Below are positions 1 to 11,810 of a stretch of DNA of 64,000 nt, piece by piece. Source of the stretch: Oryzias latipes (Eukaryota > Chordata > Actinopteri > Beloniformes > Adrianichthyidae); NCBI RefSeq assembly GCF_002234675.1, contig NC_019867.2, forward strand, positions 3,428,001 through 3,492,000, given 5' to 3'. Positions within the stretch are counted from its first letter, which is position 1, and every line of letters begins with the position of its first letter. The notes under the pieces were generated by a model that was given only the letters and a program-made list of their open reading frames with translations, had not been told where the DNA came from and ran no database searches. Both the position numbers and the translations under genes were made by a program.

Positions 1-345
1 TCAAATCAAACCAAATAAATAATATTTCTATAGCACTTTTAACACAAAGTGCTGAAGTGGGCCCCAAAATAAACTATATAAAAACAAAATTCAAAAAATT
101 GAGCCAGTCCCTCTCTCACACCCTTAAGGCCCCCCCTCCCACACACTCCTCCCATCCCGAACTGATGGAGATAAACATTTGGGAAAAAGGGCTGAGCCCT
201 GAAAAAGCTGGTAGATGGAAACCCTGGTAGTTGGGGCTTCTTCCCCCTGGGGTAGTTGCATAGCCATTTAAGTGCAGCATCATCTAGAGCTGCAGTGGCT
301 GAACAGCAGTCGATCCCGCTGAGGAAGCACTGGAAATACAACTGA
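1..345 (+). repeat. dispersed repeat, copy 1 of a pair
   Basis: This shares an ordered series of short blocks with 8690-8965. Both start with CAAATCAAA-type repeats, then a 'tatagcactttt ... cacaaagtgct' block, a C-rich block 'ggcccccctccc', 'ctcccacccc' and a purine-rich end. It is a short interspersed repeat or LINE 3' tail of the kind common in fish. The two copies have the same orientation and lie 8.7 kb apart. The left end is cut by the window. Confidence 0.55.
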
Positions 346-1904
346 TAATAAACATAACAAATGTAGATATTTATTACATTTAAACACTAAAATAGTACAA
401 TAAGGAATATTATTGTGATAAATGGATTGGGAAGTTATCGGAAGATGGGCGCACCCATGACTTACGGGTGATCCTGTCGTATGGTGTCCTTACACCACAC
501 TCTAGTCGTTAATAAAGTGCAAGGTCTGGCTCCTTACTGATCACACACAATGCACATGTAAGTCCCCACAGGACGTCCACACAAACTACACACTGATTAT
601 CTAGCTTTTTAACAGTCAGGCTGCATGCCAGGAGCGCCCATGTATCATGTGACCAACAGGCTTCTTGCACAGCTTGCATCTCACCTACTTCAACCCTTAT
701 GTCTGTGTAAGTGTTCACTACGACCACTCAGCACAAACTGGATAAAACTGACCACAATAATCTAACAGATGAACTGATGAGGCTAAACAATAAACAGTAT
801 TTGGGACAGAAAAACTACAACGATTTCAATGTCCTCTTGACCGCTTGAGAGAAAAAAGGGAGCCACAATGTCAAACAAAGGTTTGACTACAGTCTGTTTC
901 ACTTTTTCACTGTCTCTTCTTGGTTTAAGCCTCTTAGCACGGCAAAGTTTGGAGCTGAAACAGTTGGTCTGATTAAAAATGCTGGTAAAATCAGGCCCAG
1001 GCCCGCAGAGAGTGACGTGATGCTCCAGGACTTAAGCATGATGCATTCGGATGGCCTCATTCCAAAGTACACCTACAAAATGACTGCGAGAAAATAGACA
1101 GCGCTGGCCTACATCGGTGCAAACCAAAGTAGAAACCAGTGGAGGAGGGACCGGCAAGTCACCTCCGAATGCAGAAAAGCCTGCAGTAAAAGCTGCCCAC
1201 GACTGCTGAGCGGGGCTCAGCACACACCTACAGAGAAGCACACGTTCAGCCTGTTCAAACATCACTTTCATTCCACACGTCACAATAAATCCACTCCTCT
1301 GTTTGCTGATGGAAGCATGAGCTGCCACTCAACGTGTGGTGATCATTTAGGAGAGCATTCTGGGATTTTGATGATTTCTGATCCGACAAACACTCACCTG
1401 GAAGAATTTCAACGTGCGATTTTACACCAACAGATGTTGACAAAGTTGTTTGGTGTAATAAAGGAAAAGCTCAGTGCAAGCTCACAAAAACCACAATCAG
1501 AGCAGCTCTGATACGTGTCAGAAAGCTCCGTCGTGTTTTCAGTGTTCTTTAACGAGCCCTAATGGAAATCCTGATGGAGCTGAGCTGATACCTTAAAACC
1601 TGATAATGGGGGCAGGAATCCTTTTGATTTAGTTTCAAAAGTACTGGAAGACATAACTGTACCATCACTATTGCCCAGGTCTGTTTTATTAGTTTGTTGA
1701 TTTAAGATTCTGCTGAACAAACATTTAAAATCAATCAAATTAATGTCTGATTTGTATTGGTTGATTATGAGTAACTTTTTATATGCTTTTGTGAGTTTAC
1801 TGTCTTAGGGTGGGTTTTGTTTTTGTTCAAAAGGTTATTCAGACTGTTTTGTTTAATTTTGTATTCACTTGAAGAAACTTTATTAAAGTATTTTCCGTTT
1901 TGTT

Positions 1905-2075
1905 TTGGTCCTTTAAGTCCCACTCCGATCATTTTTTGATCTTTTATCAAAGTTTTCCCAGTGGTCTTTTGATTATGAATATGTAGTTTTTAGTCAAAAT
2001 CAAAAAAATCTGTGTCGTCGTCTGGGACACAGTTTCTGCAGAGCGGCAGGAGTTCATTAGAAATTCACCTCTGAG
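1905..2075. repeat. fragment of the 'TTAAAGTCCCACTCCGATCA' repeat family
   Basis: The text 'tttaagtcccactccgatca', followed by 'ttttatcaaagttttcccagtggtcttttgattatga', matches the terminal block of the family seen at 20365, 48135 and 60780. Only the terminal part is recognisable here. Confidence 0.5.
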
Positions 2076-3164
2076 TTACAGTCCCATTAGCTGTCAAACA
2101 CTTGTGACCGATTAAAAGCTGCAGACACAGCCTCACTCTGGACCCCCGACACAATTGTCAAGCAGGGAGGCATTGGGTCCCAATTTTAGAGTCTTGGCCT
2201 GGATTTGAACTCACACCCTTTCACTCACGGGGGGGGGTACATTATATGTACATGTGATGCAAACAAAAAGACGCCCAATCACAAGTGTACTTCTACATCG
2301 TCGGGTCAATTACAACTGGCTGGAGGTGAACCATGGTGAGGGATGTGTTACCTAAACATAATAATAGTGAAACCGATGTTTTTTACAGCACTCCAAACAA
2401 TACCTGAATAACAAGGACAATTTTTTTATCCTCAAAGAACAAAAAACTCTCTAAAAAACAAGACTTTTGTTTTTTTATTAAACAGGAATCAAAAAAGAGT
2501 TTATCTATTGAAAGGCTTTTTAATTTATAGTTTTAAACACTATAAGAATAATACATGTTTGGATTTTATCCAATTTAGGTAAAAGAATTGGACTATTTTG
2601 TATTGCATCTATATACATTGAGATGCAAATCGAATCGGGTGAGAGAAAAAAATACACAACTCTAAACAGTAAAGCCTGGCATGATTTAGTTTCCTTTAGA
2701 ACTAAAAATTAGCCGAACTGAGGAACTATTTTCTAAAAACAAAGTCTTTTCTCTCAGTGAAGTGATAAAAATTAATTTTTTGTGATTATTTGTTAGTGTA
2801 TGCCGTATGGAAGGATGCCGAACGCCTCCAACAGCAGAGGAGAAACTGCTTTTTGGCACAAATCTGAACTCTGATCCTGGGGAGGGGGTCCTTCCCTGAT
2901 GGGGGCAAAAAAATGTTCCTGTCAGTTTATTCATTAATTCAACCGATGTTCAGCCTACAGAATAAGGCAGATTGAAGTAAAAGGACTGTAAAGATGCTTC
3001 TGAACTCTTGTTTTAAATTAAGGTTCCCAACATTTCTAGTTTTGTAAAAATACGGAAATAAGCTTTTTTTATACAGGTTTAAAAATTAGAATTAAACGGT
3101 AAAATCAGAACTGATCAGATATCGCAATAGATTTTATCTTTTTTTTTTTTCATTAGAACAATTC

Positions 3165-3560
3165 AATTCAGTTTTATTGATATAGCCCAATATTACAACA
3201 CAGTCATCTCTGGGCTGCACTAATTGCAAAAAACATATCAGTTATAAAATAAAATATCTGATTGCTAAACTAAATTAAACAGACTGAGCTAAACGCTTAG
3301 ACCCGCCTTCTCTGTGAGGAAAAACCCCTAAAAAGACAGATTCCAGGTAAAAAAAAAAAAAAAAAAGAAGAATATGCAGGGATGTCCACATGAAGGAGGG
3401 ATCCTCCCCCAGGACGGACAGGCGATGCACCAGAACGCTTAGAGAAGAATTAGCTTATCTAACTCTACAACTACATGCTTATATAGTGAAGGAGATGGGC
3501 TTCATCTAGATGGAACTGGGGGGCGGCCTAATTGTAAGAAATTCTTTTGTGCCTAAAACA
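3165..3560. repeat. dispersed repeat (SINE or LINE-tail type)
   Basis: It opens with 'caattcagttttattgatat' followed by 'agcccaatattacaacacag', a head seen in very many copies in fish genomes. A block follows with 'gaggaaaaacccctaaaaag', an A18 run, 'gggatgtccacatgaaggag' and 'ggacaggcgatgcaccagaa'. I recognise it as a repeated fish motif but cannot assign it to a named family. There is no coding potential. Confidence 0.5.
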
Positions 3561-4261
3561 ACCTCGTTCGAATTAATTTGTGACATTTTCATCTCAAAAT
3601 ATCCTTTTTAAAATAGTCAGTTAAGCAGGTTTTAAAGAAATTGGTCCGGGTAAATACTCAATTCTGATTGGCTGCGAGGTGTGCATAATTTAAGGGTTGA
3701 TGGCCTCCGCATCGCGTTGGATGGTTCAGGCTTCAGCGAATCGTGTTAAAAAGTAATAATGCACACTTCGAAGGCCATTATCCCGCTTATACCATGGTCA
3801 CTTACAAAAGAAATACATATTCAATCAGTTTTTAGTCCTTTATTCTTGTTATTTTTTCCATTTGGATCGCATTTTTCACAAGCTGTTTCACTAATCCTGA
3901 TCATCTCATACACTAATGTCTATCGATCGGCTCGTTTACAAGAACGCTAATAAATAAATGAAACAGTCAAGATGGTTCAGGAAAAGCAATGTTTCTGTTA
4001 GGTTCCGGTTATTCTTAGCTCACTGGCTTTTGTCCTACATTAAAAAAGTTTTATTACACCAAAGTCAAAAAGGTGACTAGAGTAAATGTAAAATATCTTA
4101 CTACTGTGAAAGGACTGAGATCAACAGTTTTATTTTTTAGAGAAACTGAGATCAACTTCATTTTTTACTCTTACACCTGATTATTGTCAGATCTCCTCAA
4201 AAGAAACGGACAAAGTGAAGCAGAAACAAAGTCCTGAAAAAAGGAACATTCTGCTGCCAAG

Positions 4262-4965
4262 AAATGTCTTTTGTGGCGGGGATGAATTGCAGCAACTTAT
4301 GGAAATTGTTAAGAGGGAGACGGAAAAAACTGAAGATATGGTTTGATGTAAATAAACTTTCACTAAATTTAAATAAAACAAAATTGATGTTATTTGGTAA
4401 TTATAATGGTAAAAGTATGAACATTGTCATGCACATAAATGGGGTGAAACTTGAAAGAATCTATGAAATTACATTTCTTGGGGTTGTAATTGATGAAAAA
4501 CTAACCTGGAAAGCACTTATTAGGTATTTACACACTAAAGGTTCCAGAAGTATCTCTGTGTTTAATAAAGCAAAACTGGTTCTGGACCACAAATCACTCC
4601 ACATTTTATACCGTTCATACATTCAGATATGTTATGATCTAGTAGAGTATTGTACACCTCAGATAATATCTAAGGCAGAAACAAATGTATTACCAACGAA
4701 TATATAGGGTTTATTTCTTGAAAAGAGGAAAATCTTGGGGAAAAAATACATTTTTCATCCATAAAGCACGTACAAACAAAAAAAGGTTTTGTGTTTCAAT
4801 ATGTGGAGTGAAGCTGTGGAGCAGAACCAGTAAATGCTTGAAACAATGTCCAAACATAAAAGACTTTAAGTATAAATACAGAAAGGTTATTATTTATAAA
4901 TATGTACATATTAGAAACAAACTGAACACTAGATTTTTTACATACTTGGTAAATCAGATGGTGTT
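4262..4965 (+). pseudogene. decayed L2-like LINE reverse transcriptase fragment
   Basis: Translated pieces read like the C-terminal third of an L2-type LINE reverse transcriptase. First comes a stretch with WFDVNKLSLNLNKTK (4341-4385), then ITFLGVVIDEKLTW (4468-4509), then DHKSLHILYRSYIQ (4588-4629). The frame then breaks, and a second stretch in another frame carries FCVSICGVKLWSR (4786-4824) and CLKQCPNIKDFKYKYRK (4834-4884). The order of these blocks is that of L2-family ORF2. The upstream endonuclease and the catalytic FADD box are missing. It lies just left of the Rex3-like LINE, opposite in orientation, and is much older judging by its frameshifts and AT-rich drift. Confidence 0.75.
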
Positions 4966-4989
4966 TTTGGAAAGAATGACATGTGTGTA

Positions 4990-5000
4990 CGTGTGCAACT
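4990..5000. repeat. target-site duplication, left copy
   Basis: The 11-bp string CGTGTGCAACT occurs here and again at 7433-7443, exactly flanking the Rex3-like LINE. This is the expected footprint of target-primed insertion. Confidence 0.85.
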
Positions 5001-7432
5001 CCATCCATCCATCCATCTTCCTCCGCTTATCCGGGACCGGGTCGCGGGGGCAGCAGACTGAGCAGAGATGCCCAGACTTCCCCCACCCCAGCCACTTCCT
5101 CCAGCTCCTCTGGGGGGACCCCGAGACGTTCCCAGGCCAGCCGAGAGACGTAGTCTCTCCAGCGTGTCCTGGGTCTTCCCCGGGGCCTCCGCCCAGTGGG
5201 ACATGCCCGGAACACCTCTCCAGGGAGGCGTCCAGGAGGCATCCGAACTAGATGCCCGAGCCACCTCAACTGGCTCCTTTCGATGTGGAGGAGAAGCGGT
5301 TCTACTCCGAGCTCTCCGCGGGTGACCGAGCTTCTCACCCTATCTCTAAGGGAGCGCCCAGCCACCCTGCGGAGGAAGCTCATTTCAGCCGCTTGTATTC
5401 GGGACCTCGTTCTTTCGGTCATGACCCATAGCTCATGACCATAGGTGAGTACTGGAACGTAGATCGACCGGTAAATTGAGAGCTTTGCTTTTCGGCTCAG
5501 CTCTCTCTTCACCACGACGGACCGATAGAGCGACCGCATAACTACGGACGCTGCTCCGATCCGCCTGTCAATCTCACGCTCCGATTTTCCCTCACTCGTG
5601 AACAAGACCCCAAGATATTTAAACTCCTCCACCTGGGGCAAGGACACTCCACCGACCGAGAGATGGCAAACTACCTTTCTCCGGTCAAGGACCATGGCCT
5701 CAGATTTAGCGGTGCTGACCCTCATCCCAGCCGCTTCACACTCGGCCGCAAACCGCCCCAATGCACGCTGGAGGTCCCGGTTCGATGAAGCCAACAGGAC
5801 AACATCATCTGCAAAAAGCAGAGAGGAAATCCTGTGGTCCCCAAACCAGATCCCTTCCGGCCCCTGGCTGCGCCTAGAAATTCTGTCCATAAAAACTATG
5901 AACAGAACCGGTGATAGAGGGCAGCCCTGCCGGAGTCCAACGTGGACCGGGAACAGGTCTGACTTACTGCCGGCTATGCGGACCAAGCTCCTACTCCGGT
6001 CATACAGAGACCGGACAGCCCTCAGTAAGGCTCCCCGGACCCCATACTCCCAGAGCACCCCCCACAGGATGCCACGGGGGACGCGGTCGAACGCCTTCTC
6101 CAAATCCACAAAACACATATGGACTGGATGGGCGAACTCCCACAAACCCTCCAGCACCCCAGATAGGGTGTAGAGCTGGTCCACTGTTCCACGACCAGGA
6201 CGGAAACCGCACTGTTGTTCCTGAATCCGAGGTTCGACTATCGGACGGACTCTCCTCTCCAGTACCCTGGCATAGACTTTCCCAGGGAGGCTGAGGAGTG
6301 TAATTCCCCTATGGTTGGAACACACCCTCCGGTCCCCCTTCTTAAAGAGGGGAACCACCACCCCTGTCTGCCAGTCCAGTGGTACGGTTCCCGACCGCCA
6401 CGCGATGCTGCAGAGACGTGTCAGCCAAGACACTCCCACAGCATCCAGAGACTTGAGGTGCTCAGGGCGGACTTCATCCACCCCCGGGGCCTTGCCACCG
6501 AGGAGCTCGTTGACTACCTCAGTGACTTCAGCCCGGGTAATGGACAGCCCCACCCCAAAATCCTCACTCTCCACTTCTTCAAAAGAAGGCGTGTCAGTGG
6601 GATTGAGGAGATCCTCGAAGTACTCCTTCCACCGCCCGACAATGTCCCCAGTCGAAGTCAACAGCTCCCCACCTGCACTGAAAACGGTGCCTGTGGAGAA
6701 CTGCTTTCCCCTCCTGAGTCGTCGGATGGTTTGCCAGAATTTCTTCGAGGCCAACCGATAGTCCTTCTCCATGGCCTCACCGAACTCCTCCCAGGACCGA
6801 GTTTTCGCCTCCGCAACAGTCCGGGCCGCAGCTCGCTTAGACTGCCGGTACCTGTCAGCTGCCTCTGGAGTCCCGCAGGCCAGCCAGGCCTGGTAGGACT
6901 CCTTCTTCAGCTTGACGGCATCCCTTACTTCCGGTGTCCACCACCGGGTTCTGGGGTTACCGCCGCGACAGGCACCAGAGACCTTGCGACCACAGCTCCG
7001 AGCAGCAGCAGAGACAATGGAGGTGGAAAACATGGTCCACTCGGACTCAATGTCCCCAACCTCCCCCGGTACCTGTTTGAAGTTCTCCCGGATGTGGGAG
7101 TTAAAGACTTCCCTGACGGAGGGCTCAGCCAGACGTTCCCAGCAGACCCTCACAGTACGTTTGGGTCTTCCAAGTCTTTCCGGCCTCCTTCCCCGCCAGC
7201 AAATCCAACTCACCACCAGGTAGTGATCGGTGGACAGCTCCGCCCCTCTCTTCACCCGAGTGTCCAAAACACAGGGCCGAAGGTCACCTGAAACAACTAC
7301 AAAGTCGATCATTGACCTCCTGCCTAGGGCGTCCTGATGCCAGGTGTACTGATGGACACCCTTGTGCTCGAACATGGTGTTCGTTATGGACAAACTATGA
7401 CGAGCACAGAAGTCCAATAACAAAACACCACT
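5001..7432 (-). mobile_element. Rex3/RTE-like LINE, 5'-truncated, recently inserted
   Basis: A non-LTR retrotransposon read on the minus strand. Its 3' end, at the left, is a tandem GATG tail just after the stop codon and the text 'ggataagcggaggaag'. That combination is known for the fish Rex3 group of the RTE clade. The 5' end is truncated inside the endonuclease domain at 7432. Perfect 11-bp duplications (4990-5000 and 7433-7443) flank it, and the reading frame is unbroken, so the insertion looks young. It sits in KSR2 intron 1 in the same orientation as KSR2. The Rex3 name is from memory of the tail and protein, so other RTE families are possible. Confidence 0.85.
5027..7432 (-). CDS. LINE endonuclease/reverse transcriptase ORF, 5'-truncated but open
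   Basis: This open frame of about 801 codons runs from the truncation point to a TAA stop at 5027-5029. It would supply endonuclease and reverse transcriptase for LINE retrotransposition. The first 80 or so residues are the end of an APE-type endonuclease (SMIDFVVVSGDLRP, then STDHYLVVSW with the catalytic His). Reverse transcriptase motifs follow in order: GVRPEHL-like entry (VRPEHLKSLD), ITLLSLPGKVYARVLERR, CGFRPGRGTVDQ, FVDLEKAFDRVPR (motif A), GLRQGCPLSPVLF (motif B), LLFADDVVLLA (the catalytic FADD box) and FKYLGVLF. The C-terminus carries LRWLGHLVRMPPGR, usual in RTE elements. The endonuclease start is lost with the element's 5' end, so no genuine start codon is present and a full enzyme cannot be made. 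There are no stops or frameshifts. Confidence 0.85.
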   Translation of the reverse strand, partial: SGVLLLDFCARHSLSITNTMFEHKGVHQYTWHQDALGRRSMIDFVVVSGDLRPCVLDTRVKRGAELSTDHYLVVSWICWRGRRPERLGRPKRTVRVCWERLAEPSVREVFNSHIRENFKQVPGEVGDIESEWTMFSTSIVSAAARSCGRKVSGACRGGNPRTRWWTPEVRDAVKLKKESYQAWLACGTPEAADRYRQSKRAAARTVAEAKTRSWEEFGEAMEKDYRLASKKFWQTIRRLRRGKQFSTGTVFSAGGELLTSTGDIVGRWKEYFEDLLNPTDTPSFEEVESEDFGVGLSITRAEVTEVVNELLGGKAPGVDEVRPEHLKSLDAVGVSWLTRLCSIAWRSGTVPLDWQTGVVVPLFKKGDRRVCSNHRGITLLSLPGKVYARVLERRVRPIVEPRIQEQQCGFRPGRGTVDQLYTLSGVLEGLWEFAHPVHMCFVDLEKAFDRVPRGILWGVLWEYGVRGALLRAVRSLYDRSRSLVRIAGSKSDLFPVHVGLRQGCPLSPVLFIVFMDRISRRSQGPEGIWFGDHRISSLLFADDVVLLASSNRDLQRALGRFAAECEAAGMRVSTAKSEAMVLDRRKVVCHLSVGGVSLPQVEEFKYLGVLFTSEGKSEREIDRRIGAASVVMRSLYRSVVVKRELSRKAKLSIYRSIYVPVLTYGHELWVMTERTRSRIQAAEMSFLRRVAGRSLRDRVRSSVTRGELGVEPLLLHIERSQLRWLGHLVRMPPGRLPGEVFRACPTGRRPRGRPRTRWRDYVSRLAWERLGVPPEELEEVAGVGEVWASLLSLLPPRPGPG

Positions 7433-7443
7433 CGTGTGCAACT
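7433..7443. repeat. target-site duplication, right copy
   Basis: CGTGTGCAACT, identical to 4990-5000. It abuts the truncated 5' end of the Rex3-like LINE. Confidence 0.85.
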
Positions 7444-8416
7444 GTAACTGAATATACTCTTAGCTAGGGCCCTGAACTTTGATAGTGGGAATACTGGGTT
7501 TAGGAATATAACGACACAAGGTATGGGGTGAGAGTTTATAAGATTGTTTTTCTTTCTCTTAACTTTTTTTGAACGTTTTGTTCAGACTCTAAATGTTATT
7601 CTCTATAATAAACTTAGAGTGGAACTTAGTAAATCCTTTAATAAACTTATAATGTTTTTACAAACAGCATTTTTTTTCAGTGCTTTGCAGGACCACCATG
7701 TTTTGTCCTTTTTCTAAAAGAAATATATTTAACTTAGAAAGCACATTTTTCCCCTGATGAGTGAAATCAAAACCTTTCCTCTGTGTTTTGAAGCTTTCAC
7801 TGCTCCATCATGGACCTGCAAATTAACTATAACCAATATTCATTTTCTTTCCTTTAAACTCCCTTTTTAGAAACTATCTCTAACATTAAGCTTTATTTAG
7901 CTTTTTCACATGTTATTAAAAGTACCCATGTGCTTTCATACGGAGCTGGCAAAAGTATAACATGATATATTCATGTTAAAAACAAAAAATGGCTGATCTG
8001 AATAGTTTTCCTTTTCTTCTGTATGTCTGCACCTTCCAAAAAAACAACTAAATTAAATTGTTAAAAGAGCGATTCATCCCGGAAAACCACGAACAATCTG
8101 TAATCCCAGTAAGCCGTTCGTGGGGTCTCGTGCAAGTAACTGTATTCTGATTACACCTTTTGGGAAGAGCAAAGTCAATGTTCAGCCCTGACAAACTGAG
8201 TTTTTGAGGTAAGTTTGGTTACTTTGGTTTCATCCTGGATTTAAAACACCAAATTCACTTCTGATGAATACAAAGGAGGCTTTGTACACAGCAGACATTA
8301 TTTGGCCTGATCTGAACACCTGCTGAAAGCCTCCTGAGCTTCAAAGAAAGCAGGACCTCACTCTTCTGAGCTGAACCAACTGTCTGCATCTGATTTCCTT
8401 TTCTTTTGTTGCTGTT

Positions 8417-8534
8417 GGTCGTTTCCCAAAAGACATCGTTTTCCACCTCACTCTGTGAGGTGGAAAACGATGATTCGCTGTGGCGACCCCTGATGGGAAA
8501 AGCCGAAAGAGAAAGAAGGTCGTTTCCCAAAAGA
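8417..8534 (+). mobile_element. 84-bp retroposon starting with a perfect hairpin, between 17-bp direct repeats
   Basis: The direct repeats GGTCGTTTCCCAAAAGA at 8417-8433 and 8518-8534 are identical and bracket 84 bp. The insert opens with an 18-bp perfect inverted repeat, CATCGTTTTCCACCTCAC (8434-8451) and GTGAGGTGGAAAACGATG (8455-8472), separated by TCT. The text 'gctgtggcgacccctgatgg' and an A-rich end 'aaagccgaaagagaaagaa' follow. That 3' part resembles a retroposon tail that recurs in fish genomes. The arrangement fits a 5'-truncated retroposon whose 5' end was inverted on insertion. Confidence 0.7.
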
Positions 8535-8689
8535 ATCATTAACAGTTATCAAAAGTAAAAATGTATACTTCAATCATTTGGATTACTATTAAAACAGGTG
8601 GCAAACGCTCTTTTTTTGAATTAAAAAAAGAATTTGCATTTCATGAAAACCAAAAAAGGGCAAGAAAGTTTAAATAGACAACAAAGTGG

Positions 8690-8965
8690 TGCTTGAAATC
8701 AAATCAAATCAAATCAAATCAAACTTTATTTATAAAGCACTTTTCATATAAAAATATAACACAAAGTGCTTTACATTAAAACACAACAAAATATAAAAAC
8801 AAGTATTGACGAATTAAAAATAAATAAAATAAAAATAAATAAATAAATAAATAAATAGGGCCCCCCTCCCCGTACCTAGAACCCCACTCCTTTCACACCT
8901 CCCACCCCTTAAGTGATGGCAAGGACAATGAGAAATAGGGTGAGCACAAAAACAGGAAAAGGAAA
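8690..8965 (+). repeat. dispersed repeat, copy 2 of a pair, with (AAAT)n tract
   Basis: Same family and orientation as 1-345. It starts with tandem CAAAT units (8699-8722), then 'ctttatttataaagcacttt', 'cacaaagtgctttac', an AAAT microsatellite (about 8822-8857), 'gggcccccctcccc' and 'cacctcccaccccttaagtg'. No coding potential is seen. Confidence 0.6.
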
Positions 8966-10430
8966 GGCACATATTAAATTTCAGAAACCTAGCTCTAATG
9001 AAATGATGAACTGATGTGAAATGTTTTGGATAAACTAGATGATTTCAATCCTAATTCATAAAACTTGGGTTCATTTATGTAGCCTACTTTTGCCTATTTG
9101 TGGCATCTTAAAGTTGCATTGACACTAAACATAATTCAAGCAGCAGTGAAGTCAATTTGTGGACTCAGTGAGGAGTTTTGAGCTTCAAGCGCTGCAGCAG
9201 TCAAGCGGCAGCACGTTTAGGGTTTTTTGTCATGGTACAATGTTTCCAGAGCTCAGAAATCTGAACTTTGGCAAAGAATTTGCATCATCTCAACCAATCA
9301 GGAACTCAGCTTTGAACCCTGATGTGTTGATGAGGTGATTAACGGGTGGAGTCCAAAACCAACACAGCAGAGAATCTGATTGTTCTCCTCCTGACCTCAA
9401 TCATATTTTTCTGATTTGTCCGAATACAACAATATAAAGTTCATCTATTTTTATTCTTTTTTATTTATTTTTTCTCTCCTCGAACTAATGCGGGACAGAC
9501 AGCAAGTTGTCAAACTGGGTCATAGAGAGACGGAAGTTTTGACAGTAGCTCCTCCCACACCCAGTGGGAGTGTCAGGTTTGTAAATCCACTTTTGGACAA
9601 GCGTCCAGCAGCCAAATTTGATGTGAACGCAGCAATAAACACAGCCAAAAAAAAATTGTTTTCGAATAAAGTTGCAGTTTTTATCATTTGTAAAATCCAT
9701 AGTTTTGGAGACTCTTAGCATGTTTAGATGTGATGTTGTGGAAAGTAGAAGAAGCTTAACTGATTACTGCTGCGGTTAAACACAAACACACCAATGTTAA
9801 CCTAAAGAAACATGGAAAACGCCTCAACTCAAGCACAAACCCTCCACTCAAAAGACTTTGGATGACTGACTTTGTGCATTTAGAAATTTAAAAACGCGCA
9901 ATTTATCTTTAAAATCTTCATGTGGTGAAGCACAAAATGTTTACTTTAGGAAAAATTGTCAAAATAGGACATTTGCAGTTTTGTTGTGATTCTGGTGAAC
10001 TATACGTGACTCTATGAGACTAAATTCATTAATCAAGCTTCATTAAAGAGAACCCAATGTTCTCTTTTTATTTTGGGAGCACTTACAAGCCTTCTGAGTC
10101 AATAACTTGAGAAGATGTTGGAAAACACAACCCTGACCTTTTTGTTTGAAGCCTCTAAAATCTAAAAATATGTCGCTCTGAGAGCCATCTACACTCTCTG
10201 AGAATTACACCCCCAACCTCTTTGTTCCTTTCCTGTTCTTGGCGGGAACACCCCCTTCCATGCTAACAGGAATAAAGTTTTTTTTTACCAGCTGTGTTTG
10301 TCTGCGCTCACCTTTTGTCAAACGCACACATATTGTGTTATTTTTGTCGATAGATGTGTTCATAATGTCTTTTATTCTTTTGTATTCTTGTAAATTAGCT
10401 TTGCTTGCAGAGACTCAAGTTACAAACAAA

Positions 10431-11472
10431 AGGTTTGTCCGAATTCTCTCACTACATACAACCTAGTGCACTATAAAGAATGTTCGCCATTTTGTCAGTG
10501 TATTTGAATCAACAAATAAGGAATCCATTGCACTTGAAATTTATTAGACTGCAAAAAACTAAGGTGCATTGATGCCTTTGGCCTTATATGAAATGTGTGA
10601 CGTCACCCATGGAAAATGGCTTACAGAATGGACACCGCCATGTTGGAGGCAGATGGTGTCAATACTGGTCTGAGCCAGTCCGAGTCAACAATTCTATGGC
10701 AACCACTCCGGCCAATTAGGAGTGAGTTAATTGGAAGTCCACACCCCTACCAGTTGAAAGTGGGCAACACAAAACCAAGTTTGAACATTGGAGGTGAGGC
10801 AACTTTTGTTAAGGCAGCTGCTTGGCCAGTTTTTAACTTGAATAACTTCCACTACAGACATATCATGAAAAGAAAATAGAATTAACAAGACAACATTAAA
10901 CAAGAATACGTTTTTTTTAGAGGTATTGGAACAAGAAAGGTTATAACTGAGTAACAGCTGTTTATTTCTCTATAGACGTTTATGGGATTTTGACTTCTTG
11001 GAGCCAAAGGGTACTTCCTGTTTGAAAAGCCAGGGGGGAGGAGTCACTCAGTCCAGTTCTCATTTACAGTCAATGGCGGTGTCCGAATTCCTCCATTACT
11101 TCCTAACCCCTATAGAATTATAATGTGGGACGATCTAGTGACTTGGATTTTAACACAATTTGGAAATTTCATTACTTTCTTTAAATGGAAAATATGATGT
11201 CACCCATTTGCCAAAGTAAAAACTGAATAAATGTGAACATTTTACAAAGACTTTTTATGAATCTGCTGTGTTTATAAAAAAAACAATTTTAATACATTTT
11301 TAATAATGACAAATTGTTTCAACGCAATGCATTGTGGTTTATATTTGCCAATGGTGACCATCGATGCACACTTATTTTTTTTGCAGACTTCTGGGAACCA
11401 CGACAAAATGGCGAGTACCCTATGTAGTGCAATAAGTAGTAAGTAGTGAAGGAATTTGGATACAACCAATGA
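10431..11472. mobile_element. MITE-like element with long terminal inverted repeats ('GTCCGAATTC' family)
   Basis: The left end reads TTTGTCCGAATTCTCTCAC with a downstream TTCGCCATTTTGTCAG. The right end (about 11400-11472), read in reverse complement, gives TTGTATCCAAATTCCTTCAC and later CTCGCCATTTTGTCG. The ends therefore form an imperfect inverted repeat of about 65 bp. There is no transposase. An internal left end at about 11077 (GGTGTCCGAATTCCTCC) pairs better with a right end near 11930, so two copies overlap or are nested. Superfamily not assigned. Confidence 0.6.
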
Positions 11473-11754
11473 TTGATGCTCACTCAATTGGCAACTATAG
11501 ACCACAATGCATTGCATTTGAACCATTTCTTTTATTTTTAAAAAACTGTGTGTACATTTCTTTTTATAAATCATCCAAGTTTTCATCATCAGAACTCAAG
11601 TGTTATACTTAATCTTTGTAAAGTGTTAACATTTATTATGTTTATATGTTTACTCATGTTTTACTCTGATAATTTCTTATTGATGTTTTATTCTTATGTC
11701 TTATTTTTAACCTTGTACAGCAACCTTGGGTGACCTGAAAGGCGCTTGAAATAA

Positions 11755-11810
<56 letters not shown>

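Noticed and set aside
6215-7291. Long plus-strand open frame (358 codons) across the LINE
   Set aside because: It is the antisense of the reverse transcriptase frame, created by the GC-rich codon use of the LINE. It shows no protein family resemblance.
9416-9718. 100-codon frame with VVKLGHRETEVLTVAP
   Set aside because: It starts in low-complexity DNA, has no recognisable domain, and sits among repeats. It may be part of an unknown repeat but cannot be supported as a gene.
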